From Gemmatimonadota bacterium (GTDB lineage: Bacteria; Gemmatimonadota; Gemmatimonadetes; Gemmatimonadales; GWC2-71-9): 12,041 nucleotides of DNA. The position numbers and the translations under genes are program-made. Position 1 is the first letter of the stretch. Each line of letters starts with the position of its first letter. The stretch spans positions 1-12,041 of the forward strand of contig QHUD01000044.1 of NCBI GenBank assembly GCA_003221085.1. Direction: 5' to 3'. The notes beneath the pieces were generated by a model. It was given only the letters and a program-made list of their open reading frames with translations. It had not been told where the DNA came from and did not search any database. Of the stretch, positions 4,986 through 12,041 are shown one piece after another.

Positions 4986-5870
4986 TCACAGTCCCGCGTC
5001 CACCGCTGCAACGCGCGCGAGCCCGGCCCAATCGATGTCGCCCCAGCCGCGGGCGACGCCTGAGAGGTAGCGGTCCCGGATCAGGCTGGCGAGTGGCATC
5101 GGCGCGGCGACCTCGTCCGCCGCGCCCAGCGCGAGGCGGATATCCTTCAAGCCGTACCTCAGCTTGAACCCGGCGGGCTCGTAGCGCTCTTCGGCGATCA
5201 GCTTGCCGTAGCTCTCGTAGATCGGCGAGCGGAACAGCCGGCCGTTTACGATGTCCAGCAGCTCGGCGGGCGCGACGCCGTACTTACGCGCCAGCGCGAA
5301 TGCCTCGCCCATCGCTTCGATCGCCGCCGCGAGGAGGAAGTTTCCCGCCAGCTTGATCACGTTGGCGCGCGGCGGGTCGTCGCCCGTGACGATCACTCCC
5401 TGGCCCATCGCGTCGAGCACCGGGCGACAGCGTTCGAGCGCCTCTGGAGCCCCGGCGGCCACGATCCACAGCTGCTTCGCCTCGGCGGCCTCCGGGCGCC
5501 CGAACACGGGCGCGGCGACGTACGTTTGACCGGCGGCCTTGTGGCGCTCGGCGAGGCGGCGCGCCAGCGCAGGGCTGATGGTGCTCATGGAAACGTGGAT
5601 CGCTCCGCGGGGCAGCGTCGCCAGCGCGCCATGGGGGCCGAGCATCATGTCTTCGAGCGCAGCGTCGTCCGCTACCATCGTAACCAGCACCTCGGCGTCT
5701 CGCCCGGCGGCGGCGGGACTCTCGGCCACGACGGGGTTGAACTGCTTGAGCTGGTCCGCACGGGCACGCGTGCGATTGTAGACCGTGAGCTTGTGGCCCG
5801 CCTGCAACAGGTGCCGCGCCATGGGCAGACCCATGCTGCCGAGTCCAATGAATGAGATTTTCATATGCAC
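4986..5870 (-). CDS. NAD(P)-dependent beta-hydroxyacid dehydrogenase (3-hydroxyisobutyrate dehydrogenase family)
   Basis: A 294-aa cytosolic oxidoreductase. Residues 4-33 form a Rossmann start with FIGLGSMGLPMARHL and the YNRTRAR segment; Asn-Arg-Thr after the second strand suggests preference for NADPH. SMSTISP (residues 94-100) is the substrate-binding loop. APVFGRPEAAEA (120-131) replaces the usual DAPVSGG type. K173 in IKLAGNFLL is the catalytic lysine of the family, with N177 four residues on. The all-helical C-terminal dimer domain follows. The substitutions point to the glyoxylate/succinic semialdehyde reductase or imine-reductase-like side of the family; the exact substrate is open. 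ATG 5864 (MKISFIG) is as likely as ATG 5870, since neither has a Shine-Dalgarno. It is divergent from the quinone reductase, 69 bp apart. Confidence 0.92.
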   Translation of the reverse strand: MHMKISFIGLGSMGLPMARHLLQAGHKLTVYNRTRARADQLKQFNPVVAESPAAAGRDAEVLVTMVADDAALEDMMLGPHGALATLPRGAIHVSMSTISPALARRLAERHKAAGQTYVAAPVFGRPEAAEAKQLWIVAAGAPEALERCRPVLDAMGQGVIVTGDDPPRANVIKLAGNFLLAAAIEAMGEAFALARKYGVAPAELLDIVNGRLFRSPIYESYGKLIAEERYEPAGFKLRYGLKDIRLALGAADEVAAPMPLASLIRDRYLSGVARGWGDIDWAGLARVAAVDAGL

Positions 5871-5885
5871 AAGTAAACAGGACTA

Positions 5886-5901
5886 GGAACAGAGCGGTTC
5901 C
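5886..5901. promoter_or_regulatory. Small inverted repeat in a divergent intergenic region
   Basis: GGAAC (5886-5890) and GTTCC (5897-5901) form an inverted repeat with a 6-nt spacer in the 69-bp gap between the divergent dehydrogenase and quinone reductase genes. It could be an operator for a shared regulator. No regulator gene is adjacent and the repeat is short, so this is tentative. I found no clear promoter boxes in the gap. Confidence 0.25.
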
Positions 5902-5939
5902 GTGAGGTGTTCGCCGTCGTGGGAGGGAGGGGGACTCGG

Positions 5940-6908
5940 ATGAAAGCGATTCGCGTGCACGCGCCGGGCGGGCCGGACGCGCTGCGCTACGAGGACGTCG
6001 AGCAGCCCGTGCCGGGCCCCGGCCAGGTGCTCGTGAAGATCGAGGCCGCCGGCGTGAACTTCATCGACGTATATCAGCGCACGGGGCACTACAAGGTCCC
6101 GGTGCCGTTCACACTGGGACAGGAAGCGGCCGGCACCGCGGCCGCCGTCGGTCCGGGTGTCACCGAGCCCAAAGTTGGGGACCGCGTCGCCTGGACCACA
6201 GTCCTCGGGGCGTATGCTGAGTACGCAGTGGTGCCGGCCGACCGGGTCGTGACCCTCCCGGATGGCGTGAGCGCCAAGCAAGGCGCCGCGGCGATGCTCC
6301 AGGGGTTGACGGCCCACTACCTCGCGACCACGACCTATCCGTTGAAGCCCGGAGACGCTTGCCTGGTGCACGCCGCCGCCGGGGGCACGGGCCTGCTCCT
6401 TTGTCAGATCGCGAAGCTCCGGGGCGCGCGCGTCCTGGGCACGGTCTCGACGCGCGAGAAAGCCGCGCTGGCACGAGGGGCCGGCGCCGATGAGGTCATC
6501 CTGTACACCGAGCAGGACTTCGAGGCGGAAGTGAAGCGTCTGACGAACGGAGCCGGATTGCAGGTGATCTACGACTCCGTCGGCAAGACGACGTTCGAGA
6601 AGGGCCTGAATTGCCTTGCCCGCCGCGGGATGATGGTGCTGTTCGGCCAGTCGAGCGGAGCGGTGGGGCCGTTCGACCCCCAGGTGCTGAACCAGAAGGG
6701 TTCGCTCTTCCTCACCCGGCCCACCGTCGTGCACTACATCGCGACACGCGCCGAGCTGGTCGCACGGGCGGGCGACGTGCTGGGCTGGATCAAGAACGGC
6801 AAGCTGAAGGTCCGCATCGAGCGCGAGCTCCCGCTCGCGCAGGCGGCTGAAGCGCACCGCTTGCTCGAGGCACGCAAGACCACGGGAAAGGTGCTGCTGA
6901 TCCCCTAA
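5940..6908 (+). CDS. Zinc-free NADPH:quinone oxidoreductase (medium-chain dehydrogenase)
   Basis: A 322-aa member of the quinone oxidoreductase (QOR, zeta-crystallin) branch, reducing quinones or other activated carbonyl/alkene compounds with NADPH. The N-terminal GroES-like half has [20 protein letters not shown] and [13 protein letters not shown], where zinc enzymes would have a GHE zinc ligand; Gln61 stands in the His position and no zinc site is seen. The nucleotide-binding half has [17 protein letters not shown] (residues 143-159), the AxxGGxGxxxxQ motif of QOR. The protein ends TTGKVLLIP, as is usual for the family. The purine-rich GGGAGGGAGG run just before ATG 5940 serves as the ribosome site. 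It is followed 23 nt later by an aldo/keto reductase, so they probably form one transcript. Confidence 0.94.
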   Translation: MKAIRVHAPGGPDALRYEDVEQPVPGPGQVLVKIEAAGVNFIDVYQRTGHYKVPVPFTLGQEAAGTAAAVGPGVTEPKVGDRVAWTTVLGAYAEYAVVPADRVVTLPDGVSAKQGAAAMLQGLTAHYLATTTYPLKPGDACLVHAAAGGTGLLLCQIAKLRGARVLGTVSTREKAALARGAGADEVILYTEQDFEAEVKRLTNGAGLQVIYDSVGKTTFEKGLNCLARRGMMVLFGQSSGAVGPFDPQVLNQKGSLFLTRPTVVHYIATRAELVARAGDVLGWIKNGKLKVRIERELPLAQAAEAHRLLEARKTTGKVLLIP

Positions 6909-6931
6909 CCCGAATCACTGGAGTTGCAGGT

Positions 6932-7969
6932 ATGACGTTGCCTACTCGTCCGCTCGGCTCGAGCGGACTCGACATCACCACCGTCGGCTTCGGCGCGTGG
7001 GCGATCGGCGGCGGCGGCTGGTCGTTCGGCTGGGGCCCGCAGGACGACGCCGACTCGCTCGCCGCGATGCGGCACGCACTCGAGCTGGGCATCAACTGGA
7101 TCGATACCGCCGCGGTCTACGGCCTGGGCCATTCCGAAGAGGTGGTCGGCCGTCTGCTGCGGGAGCTGCCGGCCGGCGAGCGGCCGCTCGTGTTCACGAA
7201 ATGCGGCCTGGTGTGGGACGAGCGGAACCGCATGGCGGAACCGCGCCGGGTACTTCGGCCGGAGTCCATCCGGAAGGAGTGCGAGGCCTCGCTCCGCCGA
7301 CTCGGCGTCCAACGGATCGACCTCTATCAGTTCCATTGGCCCGACGAGGCGGGGACGCCCGTGGAGGATTCCTGGCAGACGATGGTGCGGCTCGTCGAGG
7401 AAGGCAAAGTGCGGGCGGCGGGGGTGTCGAACTTCGATGTGCCGCTCCTCGAGCGCTGCGAGGCGATCCGGCACGTGGATTCGCTGCAGCCGCCGTTCTC
7501 CCTAATCCGGCGCGACGCCGCAGAGCGGGAGATTCCCTGGTGCGCGGAGCACGAGACCGGCGTCATCGTCTACAGCCCCATGCAGTCAGGTCTCCTGACG
7601 GACAACTTCACAGTCGCGCGCGTCGTAGGGCTCGCCCCGGACGACTGGCGCCGCCGCAGCCCCCAGTTCCAGCAGCCGGCCCTGAGCAGGAACCTCGCGC
7701 TGCGCGACGCGCTGAAGCCGATCGCGCGGCGTCACGGCACCACCGTCTCGGCCGTCGCGGTGGCGTGGACGCTCGCATGGCCGGGGGTGACGGGGGCCAT
7801 CGTCGGCGCCCGCACGGCGGCCCAAGTGGACGGCTGGATCGGCGCCGCGACGCTCGCGCTCACGGCAGCCGATCTTGACGAGATCGCTACGGCGATCACG
7901 CGAACCGGTGCGGGCACCGGCCCGACGCGACCAGTGGCGAGCGGCGTGACGGGAGAGAGAGGCCGCTGA
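6932..7969 (+). CDS. Aldo/keto reductase
   Basis: A 345-aa NADPH-dependent aldehyde/ketone reductase with the TIM-barrel fold. The catalytic tetrad is visible: Asp58 and Tyr63 in NWIDTAAVYG, Lys90 in VFTKCGL, and His135 in YQFHWPD. Further marks are GVSNFDVPLLERC, the MQSGLLTDNF segment and the C-terminal cofactor site around TGAIVGARTAAQV. Sequence features fit the YajO/PdxI/Tas-like bacterial branch rather than the short xylose-reductase type. The last 20 residues (TGAGTGPTRP onward) are low in complexity and likely disordered. GGAG lies about 8 nt before ATG 6932. It sits 23 nt downstream of the quinone reductase in the same direction, so the two may handle the same reactive carbonyl or quinone stress. 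Confidence 0.94.
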   Translation: MTLPTRPLGSSGLDITTVGFGAWAIGGGGWSFGWGPQDDADSLAAMRHALELGINWIDTAAVYGLGHSEEVVGRLLRELPAGERPLVFTKCGLVWDERNRMAEPRRVLRPESIRKECEASLRRLGVQRIDLYQFHWPDEAGTPVEDSWQTMVRLVEEGKVRAAGVSNFDVPLLERCEAIRHVDSLQPPFSLIRRDAAEREIPWCAEHETGVIVYSPMQSGLLTDNFTVARVVGLAPDDWRRRSPQFQQPALSRNLALRDALKPIARRHGTTVSAVAVAWTLAWPGVTGAIVGARTAAQVDGWIGAATLALTAADLDEIATAITRTGAGTGPTRPVASGVTGERGR

Positions 7970-7991
7970 ACCGGGCGACCCCTGTCGCGGT

Positions 7992-7997
7992 TATATT
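7992..7997 (+). promoter_or_regulatory. Possible -10 element upstream of the cysteine hydrolase gene
   Basis: TATATT (7992-7997) stands out in GC-rich surroundings and matches a -10 box, but no good -35 lies 16-18 nt upstream. It is followed by a 7-bp hairpin GGCGCGG (8004-8010) / CCGCGCC (8018-8024) without a T tract, which would fall in the leader. The gene starts at 8115. Confidence 0.3.
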
Positions 7998-8114
7998 TCC
8001 AGCGGCGCGGTCAGGCCCCGCGCCTCGCACCGGGAGCGGTCCGGCATCTCCGCCGGGCCTAGGCGTTGCCCAATCGGCCCCCCGGTGGCAGTCCTACAAC
8101 AATGGGAGCATCCC

Positions 8115-8741
8115 ATGCCTTCGCAGCGTAGCGATCTCCAGCACAGCGCCGTGGTCGTCATCGACATGGCGAACGATTTCGTCTATCCCGGTGGCGTGAT
8201 CGCCGAGGCTGGCGGCCCCGACTACCAGCAACGCGCCCAGCGCATCATCGCCCCCCTGGGCCGGCTGCTCGCCGCGGCGCGGCGCGCCGGCGTCACGGTC
8301 GTCTATGCGACCGACGCCCACACGCCGGGCGACAGCGAGCTCCGGAAGTGGCCGCCGCACGCCATGGCCGGCACGTGGAACGCCGAGATCGTCCCCGGGC
8401 TCGCGCCCGAGCGGGGCGACGTCGTGCTCGGGAAGCAGACCTACAGCCCCTTCTTGAATCCGGAGTTCGAGCGCGCGCTCGAGGAGCGAGGGCTGACCCG
8501 CCTCTATATCACGGGCTTGCACACCGACTGCTGCGCGCGGCACGCGTCGGGCGACGCCTTCCAGCGCGGGTACGACCTCGTGTGGGTAACCGACGCGCTA
8601 CAAGCGTTCACCGACGAGACGCATCAGGCGGGCCTCGAGTACTTCAAGACCTGGTATGCGACCGAGCCGGCGCGCCAGCTCAGGACTGTTGACGAGCTGG
8701 TGGGAGAGTGGGCGACTGTGCCGGAGCCGGCGGTAGCGTAG
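8115..8741 (+). CDS. Isochorismatase-family cysteine hydrolase, nicotinamidase-like
   Basis: A 208-aa hydrolase with the Asp-Lys-Cys triad of the family: Asp17 in VVVIDMANDF, Lys107 in VLGKQTYSPF, and Cys140 in GLHTDCCARHA. Metal-site residues like those of nicotinamidases are present in part: Asp67 and His69 in ATDAHTPGD and His82 in KWPPHAMAGT, while the middle His of PncA is not evident. It most resembles nicotinamidases (nicotinamide to nicotinate, NAD salvage) and related amidases; the substrate is not certain. GGGAG (8104-8108) lies 6 nt before ATG 8115, which decides the start over GTG 8085. The gene stands alone on the + strand and its last 62 bases overlap the 3' end of the convergent membrane-protein gene. 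Confidence 0.92.
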   Translation: MPSQRSDLQHSAVVVIDMANDFVYPGGVIAEAGGPDYQQRAQRIIAPLGRLLAAARRAGVTVVYATDAHTPGDSELRKWPPHAMAGTWNAEIVPGLAPERGDVVLGKQTYSPFLNPEFERALEERGLTRLYITGLHTDCCARHASGDAFQRGYDLVWVTDALQAFTDETHQAGLEYFKTWYATEPARQLRTVDELVGEWATVPEPAVA

Positions 8742-10005
8742 GGCGCGCCTGTCGCTGGGCGGCGCGCACCCACACGCGCACTTCCGCGAGCGTGGGTCGC
8801 GCGCCGCCCCGTACCAGCTTCCACACCGAGTCGGGGTCGGCGCCGGCCAGCGCCTCGACACTCCCCACGCCGCCTCCGATGAGCACAGCGGCGTGCGCGG
8901 TGCCGATGCCGCGCAGCGTCACCAGGCGCGCCGCTTCGTGCGCCAGGCGCGCGTCCTCCGGGCTCAGGTTGGCGCGGTAGGCGAGCTCCGCCACGGGGCT
9001 CCGCGCGACCCCGAACACGCTTTCCCACCCGGCCGTCCGCAAGCGCGCGATCACTCCGTTCGTCACACCCGGCAGATCGCGCAGTGTCGGCGTCGTGGAG
9101 CTCACCGTCCAATGATCGATTCCGGTGAGCACGAGGAGCACGAACGCCGCGGAGGCGAGGAGGGTGCGGCGCGTCGTGAATGGGGCGACCAGGTAATAGA
9201 GCGACCACACCTCGAGCGCGAAGAACGGGAAGCCGAGGAACCCCACCAGCGGCATCTCGAAGATCTTCCAGTGCTCGAGGAAGGGCACGGTGTAGATCCA
9301 GCGGCCTCGCGCCAGCGCATTGAACGATTCCCACAGCGCCCCGGCGAAGAGCCCCGCGGCCATGAGCCGCGCGATGCGTCCCCAGCTCCCCCGTGCGATG
9401 TCCGCGAACAGCGAGTGCTCGGGGTCGCGCCGATATAGGAGCGGCTCGGCGATGAGCCAAACCGCCCCCCACGTGAGCGGGTAGAGATAGCGCGGCAAAG
9501 CCAGCACCGCGGCGAGCAGTCCCCAGCCGACCCAGCCGGCGATCTCCAGGTGCCTCGCATCGAGGGCGAAGGAGCGGGAGGCGAGCTCGCGCCACACGCC
9601 CAGCCGGTCCAGCACGCGTTCGGGAAGCAGCACGGCGGGCACCACGGTCGCGAGCGACACGATGATCCCGAGCCAGCGGTCGAGCCGGCCCGCTGGAAGG
9701 AAGACGTAGTACCAGTCCCGCAGCCGAAAGTTGATGGCTTCGAAGAACAACCAGATCACCGCCGACCACCACAGCATCAGCGCCAGCTCTCGTGGCCGGC
9801 CGAGTAGAGATTCACCGCCGAGTAGCACCACCACCTCGTCGAGGATGACGAGGGTGGGGTACCAGGCCAGGACGTAGAACCAGGTGGGGACGGGGGGGAT
9901 CTCGTAGCCGCGCAGGACGGCGGCAGCGATCAGCACGACCGCCGCCGCCGCGAGCCGCCTCCGGCTCAATGCGGCAGTCGCGGCCGCAGGTAGCCGTAGG
10001 TCCAT
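8680..10005 (-). CDS. Multi-pass membrane protein with C-terminal helix-hairpin-helix (DUF4332-like) domain
   Basis: A 441-aa protein with about nine hydrophobic segments (roughly 17-33, 43-63, 76-93, 112-127, 155-172, 176-190, 213-228, 250-275, 281-300). Residues about 305-415 are soluble and contain two HhH-like units, LRDLPGVTNGVIARLRTAG and LVTLRGIGTAHAAVLIGGG, as in DUF4332-type domains. The tail is Pro/Gln-rich. The membrane part has two similar motifs: WLFFEAINFRLRDWYY (85-100) and ALWESFNALARGRWIY (223-238), an apparent internal duplication, then KIFEMPLVGFLGFPFFALE. I recognise no characterised function. ATG 10005 overlaps the preceding YeeE-type gene by 40 bp and has a weak GGA site; TTG 9969 is the alternative. 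The 3' end overlaps the cysteine hydrolase gene by 62 bp. Confidence 0.82.
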   Translation of the reverse strand: MDLRLPAAATAALSRRRLAAAAVVLIAAAVLRGYEIPPVPTWFYVLAWYPTLVILDEVVVLLGGESLLGRPRELALMLWWSAVIWLFFEAINFRLRDWYYVFLPAGRLDRWLGIIVSLATVVPAVLLPERVLDRLGVWRELASRSFALDARHLEIAGWVGWGLLAAVLALPRYLYPLTWGAVWLIAEPLLYRRDPEHSLFADIARGSWGRIARLMAAGLFAGALWESFNALARGRWIYTVPFLEHWKIFEMPLVGFLGFPFFALEVWSLYYLVAPFTTRRTLLASAAFVLLVLTGIDHWTVSSTTPTLRDLPGVTNGVIARLRTAGWESVFGVARSPVAELAYRANLSPEDARLAHEAARLVTLRGIGTAHAAVLIGGGVGSVEALAGADPDSVWKLVRGGARPTLAEVRVWVRAAQRQARPTLPPAPAQSPTLPPARQQS

Positions 10006-10403
10006 GTTCCAGCCACGGCGGCGAGACACACGGCCACCATCACACCCACCCCCGCGCCGACGAGCGCGAACAGGGGCCCGGGGCACGCACCTACGATTCC
10101 CCAACCGAGTCCGAACAGCGCGCCACCCGCGACGTAGCGCACGCCGCGCCCCATCACCTTGGGTGGAATCGCGATCGGCTCACCGGCGAAGGAGCGCACC
10201 CGGCGACGTTTGAGCAGCGCGAACCCGGGCGCGGCGACCGCGAGCGCCGAGGCGAACACCAAGTAGAGGTATAGCCCCGTGAAACGGAGCGCCTCCTCGA
10301 TGCGGAACCACGAGACCAGCTCGCCCTTGGTCAGCACGATGCCGAAGAACACGCCCATACCGAAATAGGCCCCGAGCAAGGGCCCCCGCTGCTGCGACGT
10401 CAT
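9966..10403 (-). CDS. YeeE/YedE-family membrane protein, C-terminal half type (GACPG)
   Basis: A 145-aa membrane protein with about four hydrophobic segments and Cys107 in GWGIVGACPGPLFAL. The GxCPG motif is the second conserved cysteine site of YeeE/YedE transporters, which pass thiosulfate or a related sulfur compound across the membrane by cysteine contacts. An N-terminal part like that of the DUF6691 half is seen in GAYFGMGVFFGIVLTKGE. Its start (ATG 10403) overlaps the stop of the gene before it (ATGA), so the two halves are made together and likely form one channel. Split pairs of this type (PmpA/PmpB-like) are known in other bacteria. No rhodanese or TusA-like partner is beside it. Confidence 0.88.
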   Translation of the reverse strand: MTSQQRGPLLGAYFGMGVFFGIVLTKGELVSWFRIEEALRFTGLYLYLVFASALAVAAPGFALLKRRRVRSFAGEPIAIPPKVMGRGVRYVAGGALFGLGWGIVGACPGPLFALVGAGVGVMVAVCLAAVAGTWTYGYLRPRLPH

Positions 10404-10969
10404 CGCGGAACGAGGAGTGGTAGCAGGAAGACGCTCGCCGCGGCCCCAGCCGCGAAGAACGAGATTACGGCGATGAGCGACGGGAGCTGCAGGTCGGCGA
10501 GCCCCGTGATGCCATGGCCCGACGTGCAGCCGCCGCCGTAGGCGGTCCCGAACCCGATGAGGAACCCGCCACCCACGATCATGAGGAAGCCCCGCAGCGT
10601 CAGCAGCACATGCCAGTTGAACAGCTCCCGCGGCACGAGCCCCGAGAAGTCCCGGATGCCGAGCATCGCGAGCGACGCCTGAGCGGCGGGGGTAATGGCC
10701 ACGGGTCGGGGGTTCGCGAGCAGGACACCGCCGACGAACCCGCCAGCCACGACGCCGCCGATGAACACGAGGTTCCAGAGACCCGAGCGCCGCCAGTCGT
10801 ACTGGAAGTACGCGACCCTTCCGGGAGCGAACGCGGCACAGAGATGTCGCAGGTTGCTCGAGACGCCGAAGTCCCGGTTGCCGATCACGAGGAGACCCAC
10901 GGCGACGAGCCCCACCAGTGGGCCGGTCACGTACCACGGCCAGGGTTGGTGCAGCAACTGTTCGATCAC
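10400..10969 (-). CDS. YeeE/YedE-family membrane protein, N-terminal half type (GGGCTSGHG)
   Basis: A 189-aa membrane protein with hydrophobic segments at about 12-30, 63-85, 120-143 and 163-187. Cys148 in YGGGCTSGHGITG is the hallmark cysteine motif of YeeE/YedE sulfur transporters. A further conserved Cys44 lies in SSNLRHLCAAF, followed by a YDWRRSGLWNLVF segment typical of the two-gene form. The start is GTG 10969, with AAGGAGG about 5 nt upstream. It is the first gene of a coupled pair with the GACPG-type protein. The likely role is uptake of thiosulfate or another sulfur species. The exact substrate cannot be read from the sequence. Confidence 0.9.
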   Translation of the reverse strand: MIEQLLHQPWPWYVTGPLVGLVAVGLLVIGNRDFGVSSNLRHLCAAFAPGRVAYFQYDWRRSGLWNLVFIGGVVAGGFVGGVLLANPRPVAITPAAQASLAMLGIRDFSGLVPRELFNWHVLLTLRGFLMIVGGGFLIGFGTAYGGGCTSGHGITGLADLQLPSLIAVISFFAAGAAASVFLLPLLVPR

Positions 10970-10994
10970 CCGCCCTCCTTGCGCGACACGAATC

Positions 10995-12041
10995 TTAACG
11001 CGAGGTGGCGACCGGCCGGAACAGCAGGTCCTGGTAATCGAAGCTGAAATCGGCCAGCGGAGACACGGCCGCCATCTGGAACCGATCGATGAAGCCGTCG
11101 GCGGTGAGCGCGAAAGTCACATACGCGTCCTCGAGATGCTTCGTGCGCCAGCGCGCGATGAACGTGTCGTACTGCCAGTGCTCGAGGTCGCCGACGAACG
11201 CGGGAGAGCGGCCGAACCGCAGGACGAGCCGACCGTTCTCGAGCGCCACGCTGGCCTCGCCGTACAGCTCGTCGCGGTACGGGCCCGCGTACCTGGCAAG
11301 CGGCAGGGAAGGCTGCGACGTCGAGTCCCGCCCGGCGCGCGCCACCTTCAGGGTCGAGTCGGCGCTGGCCCGGGCAATCTGTGCGGCCTGAGCGAACGCC
11401 GCTACCCAGTCCGCCCGTGGCCGCGGTGCGCCGAGCAGGTCGTCGAGCAGGCGGTAGGTGAGCGCCGCCATCAGATCGGACTCCGAGTTGGTGAGGATCA
11501 CCAGGCCGAGCTTTTCGGCCGGGACGAGCGTGATCTGCGACGACATGCCGGCGAGCCCGCCGGTGTGTGACACGATCTTCCGTCCCTGATAATCCCGCAG
11601 CCGCCAGCCCAGCGCGTACTCGGCAAAGCTGGCCCGCAGCGCGGCGAGGGGTGGTGGGGGGTCCGGAATCGGCAGGATGGTCTGGCCCGACCACATCTCG
11701 CGAGCCTGGCGCTCGCTGAACAAACGCCCGCCCGCGTAGCGACCCGAATCGAGCCGGCAGACGAGCCACCGCGCGAGATCGGTCACGTTGGACGCAATGC
11801 CGCCGGCGGGGGAGATGTTGTCGACCGAATCGAGCGGGACGGGCTGCAGCTTGCCGTCGTCGACGGCGTGTGGCGTGGCGGCGTTGCGACTCGACGTGAA
11901 GAACGCCGTGGTCGTCCCGGACTCGGACATGCCGAGCGGCGTGAAGATGCGGTTCTTCACGAAATCGTCCCAGCTCTGCGCGGCAACGGCGGGGAAGATC
12001 TCCCCCGTAACGATGTACAGGACGTTGTCGTACGCGTACGC
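10995..12041 (-). CDS. Serine hydrolase, class C beta-lactamase/PBP type, with DUF3471-like tail (N-terminus missing)
   Basis: The last 348 residues of a gene that runs off the right edge. YAYDN just inside the edge is the YxN motif of class C beta-lactamase-related serine hydrolases, followed by WDDFVKNRIFTPLGM, SPAGGIASNVTDLARW, and the HTGG motif in KIVSHTGGLAGMSSQI, which takes the place of KTG. The SxxK nucleophile motif must lie beyond the edge. After about residue 235 comes a linker rich in Ala/Ser, then a DUF3471-type beta domain (LARYAGPYRDELYGEASV to FDYQDLLFRPV). Such proteins are usually periplasmic or lipid-anchored peptidases or esterases; a signal peptide would be outside the window. 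The stop is 25 nt before the YeeE-type gene, so they may be co-transcribed. Confidence 0.92.
   Translation of the reverse strand, partial: AYAYDNVLYIVTGEIFPAVAAQSWDDFVKNRIFTPLGMSESGTTTAFFTSSRNAATPHAVDDGKLQPVPLDSVDNISPAGGIASNVTDLARWLVCRLDSGRYAGGRLFSERQAREMWSGQTILPIPDPPPPLAALRASFAEYALGWRLRDYQGRKIVSHTGGLAGMSSQITLVPAEKLGLVILTNSESDLMAALTYRLLDDLLGAPRPRADWVAAFAQAAQIARASADSTLKVARAGRDSTSQPSLPLARYAGPYRDELYGEASVALENGRLVLRFGRSPAFVGDLEHWQYDTFIARWRTKHLEDAYVTFALTADGFIDRFQMAAVSPLADFSFDYQDLLFRPVATSR

Noticed and set aside
8624..9772. Alternative - strand frame over the membrane-protein gene
   Set aside because: Arg-rich shadow; the other - frame has regular membrane segments and HhH motifs.
1..12041. CRISPR arrays, insertion sequences, phage genes or antiviral defence genes
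   Set aside because: No regularly spaced repeats, terminal inverted repeats, transposase, integrase or known defence domains were seen.

Overview
The window is GC-rich bacterial chromosomal DNA with tightly packed genes, short gaps and good Shine-Dalgarno sites. The gene mix (EF-P with an unmodifiable tip, serine hydrolase with a DUF3471-type tail, YeeE/YedE pair, zinc-ribbon threonine-synthase-type enzyme next to a MoaD/ThiS protein) would fit Gemmatimonadota or a relative. That placement is inference, because there is no rRNA or other firm marker. I see no tRNA, CRISPR array, transposase or integrase.

Layout. On the + strand: the tail of an upstream gene (1-129), efp (179-736), a hairpin terminator (825-848), a PLP aminotransferase (874-2070), a regulatory leader (about 2041-2187), a threonine-synthase-like PLP enzyme (2188-3453) and an overlapping MoaD/ThiS-family sulfur carrier (3438-3713). 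Convergent to these, on the - strand, is a translationally coupled pair: a small exported protein (4694-4227) and an exported JAMM-like metalloprotein (4230-3688). Next come a beta-hydroxyacid dehydrogenase (5870-4986, -), a divergent quinone reductase (5940-6908, +) with an aldo/keto reductase (6932-7969, +), and a nicotinamidase-like cysteine hydrolase (8115-8741, +). The right end is all - strand: a multi-TM protein fused to a helix-hairpin-helix tail (10005-8680), a split YeeE/YedE sulfur-transport pair (10969-9966), and a penicillin-binding-protein/class C beta-lactamase-type serine hydrolase that runs off the right edge.

The most notable region is 2041-3713. The leader before the threonine-synthase-like gene looks like a SAM-II (SAM-alpha) riboswitch: a 7-bp P1 stem, a CTTTG-starting loop, a pseudoknot and the GCTAAAAAG 3' core. 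It is followed directly by an intrinsic terminator. The riboswitch loop is complementary to the terminator's 5' arm, so SAM could switch the RNA between terminator and antiterminator. SAM control points to methionine/homocysteine synthesis rather than threonine. The overlapping gene encodes a sulfur carrier ending in Gly-Gly. My main hypothesis is therefore that this cassette makes homocysteine, with a ThrC-fold enzyme using a protein thiocarboxylate as sulfur donor and probably an activated homoserine as acceptor. It would parallel CysM/CysO and the Wolinella HcyS route. A JAMM-type protein, the class that acts on such carriers in known systems, is the next gene, but it carries a signal peptide and faces the other way, so its link is uncertain.

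The YeeE/YedE pair adds a second sulfur-related locus about 6 kb away. The remaining genes are ordinary redox and housekeeping functions.
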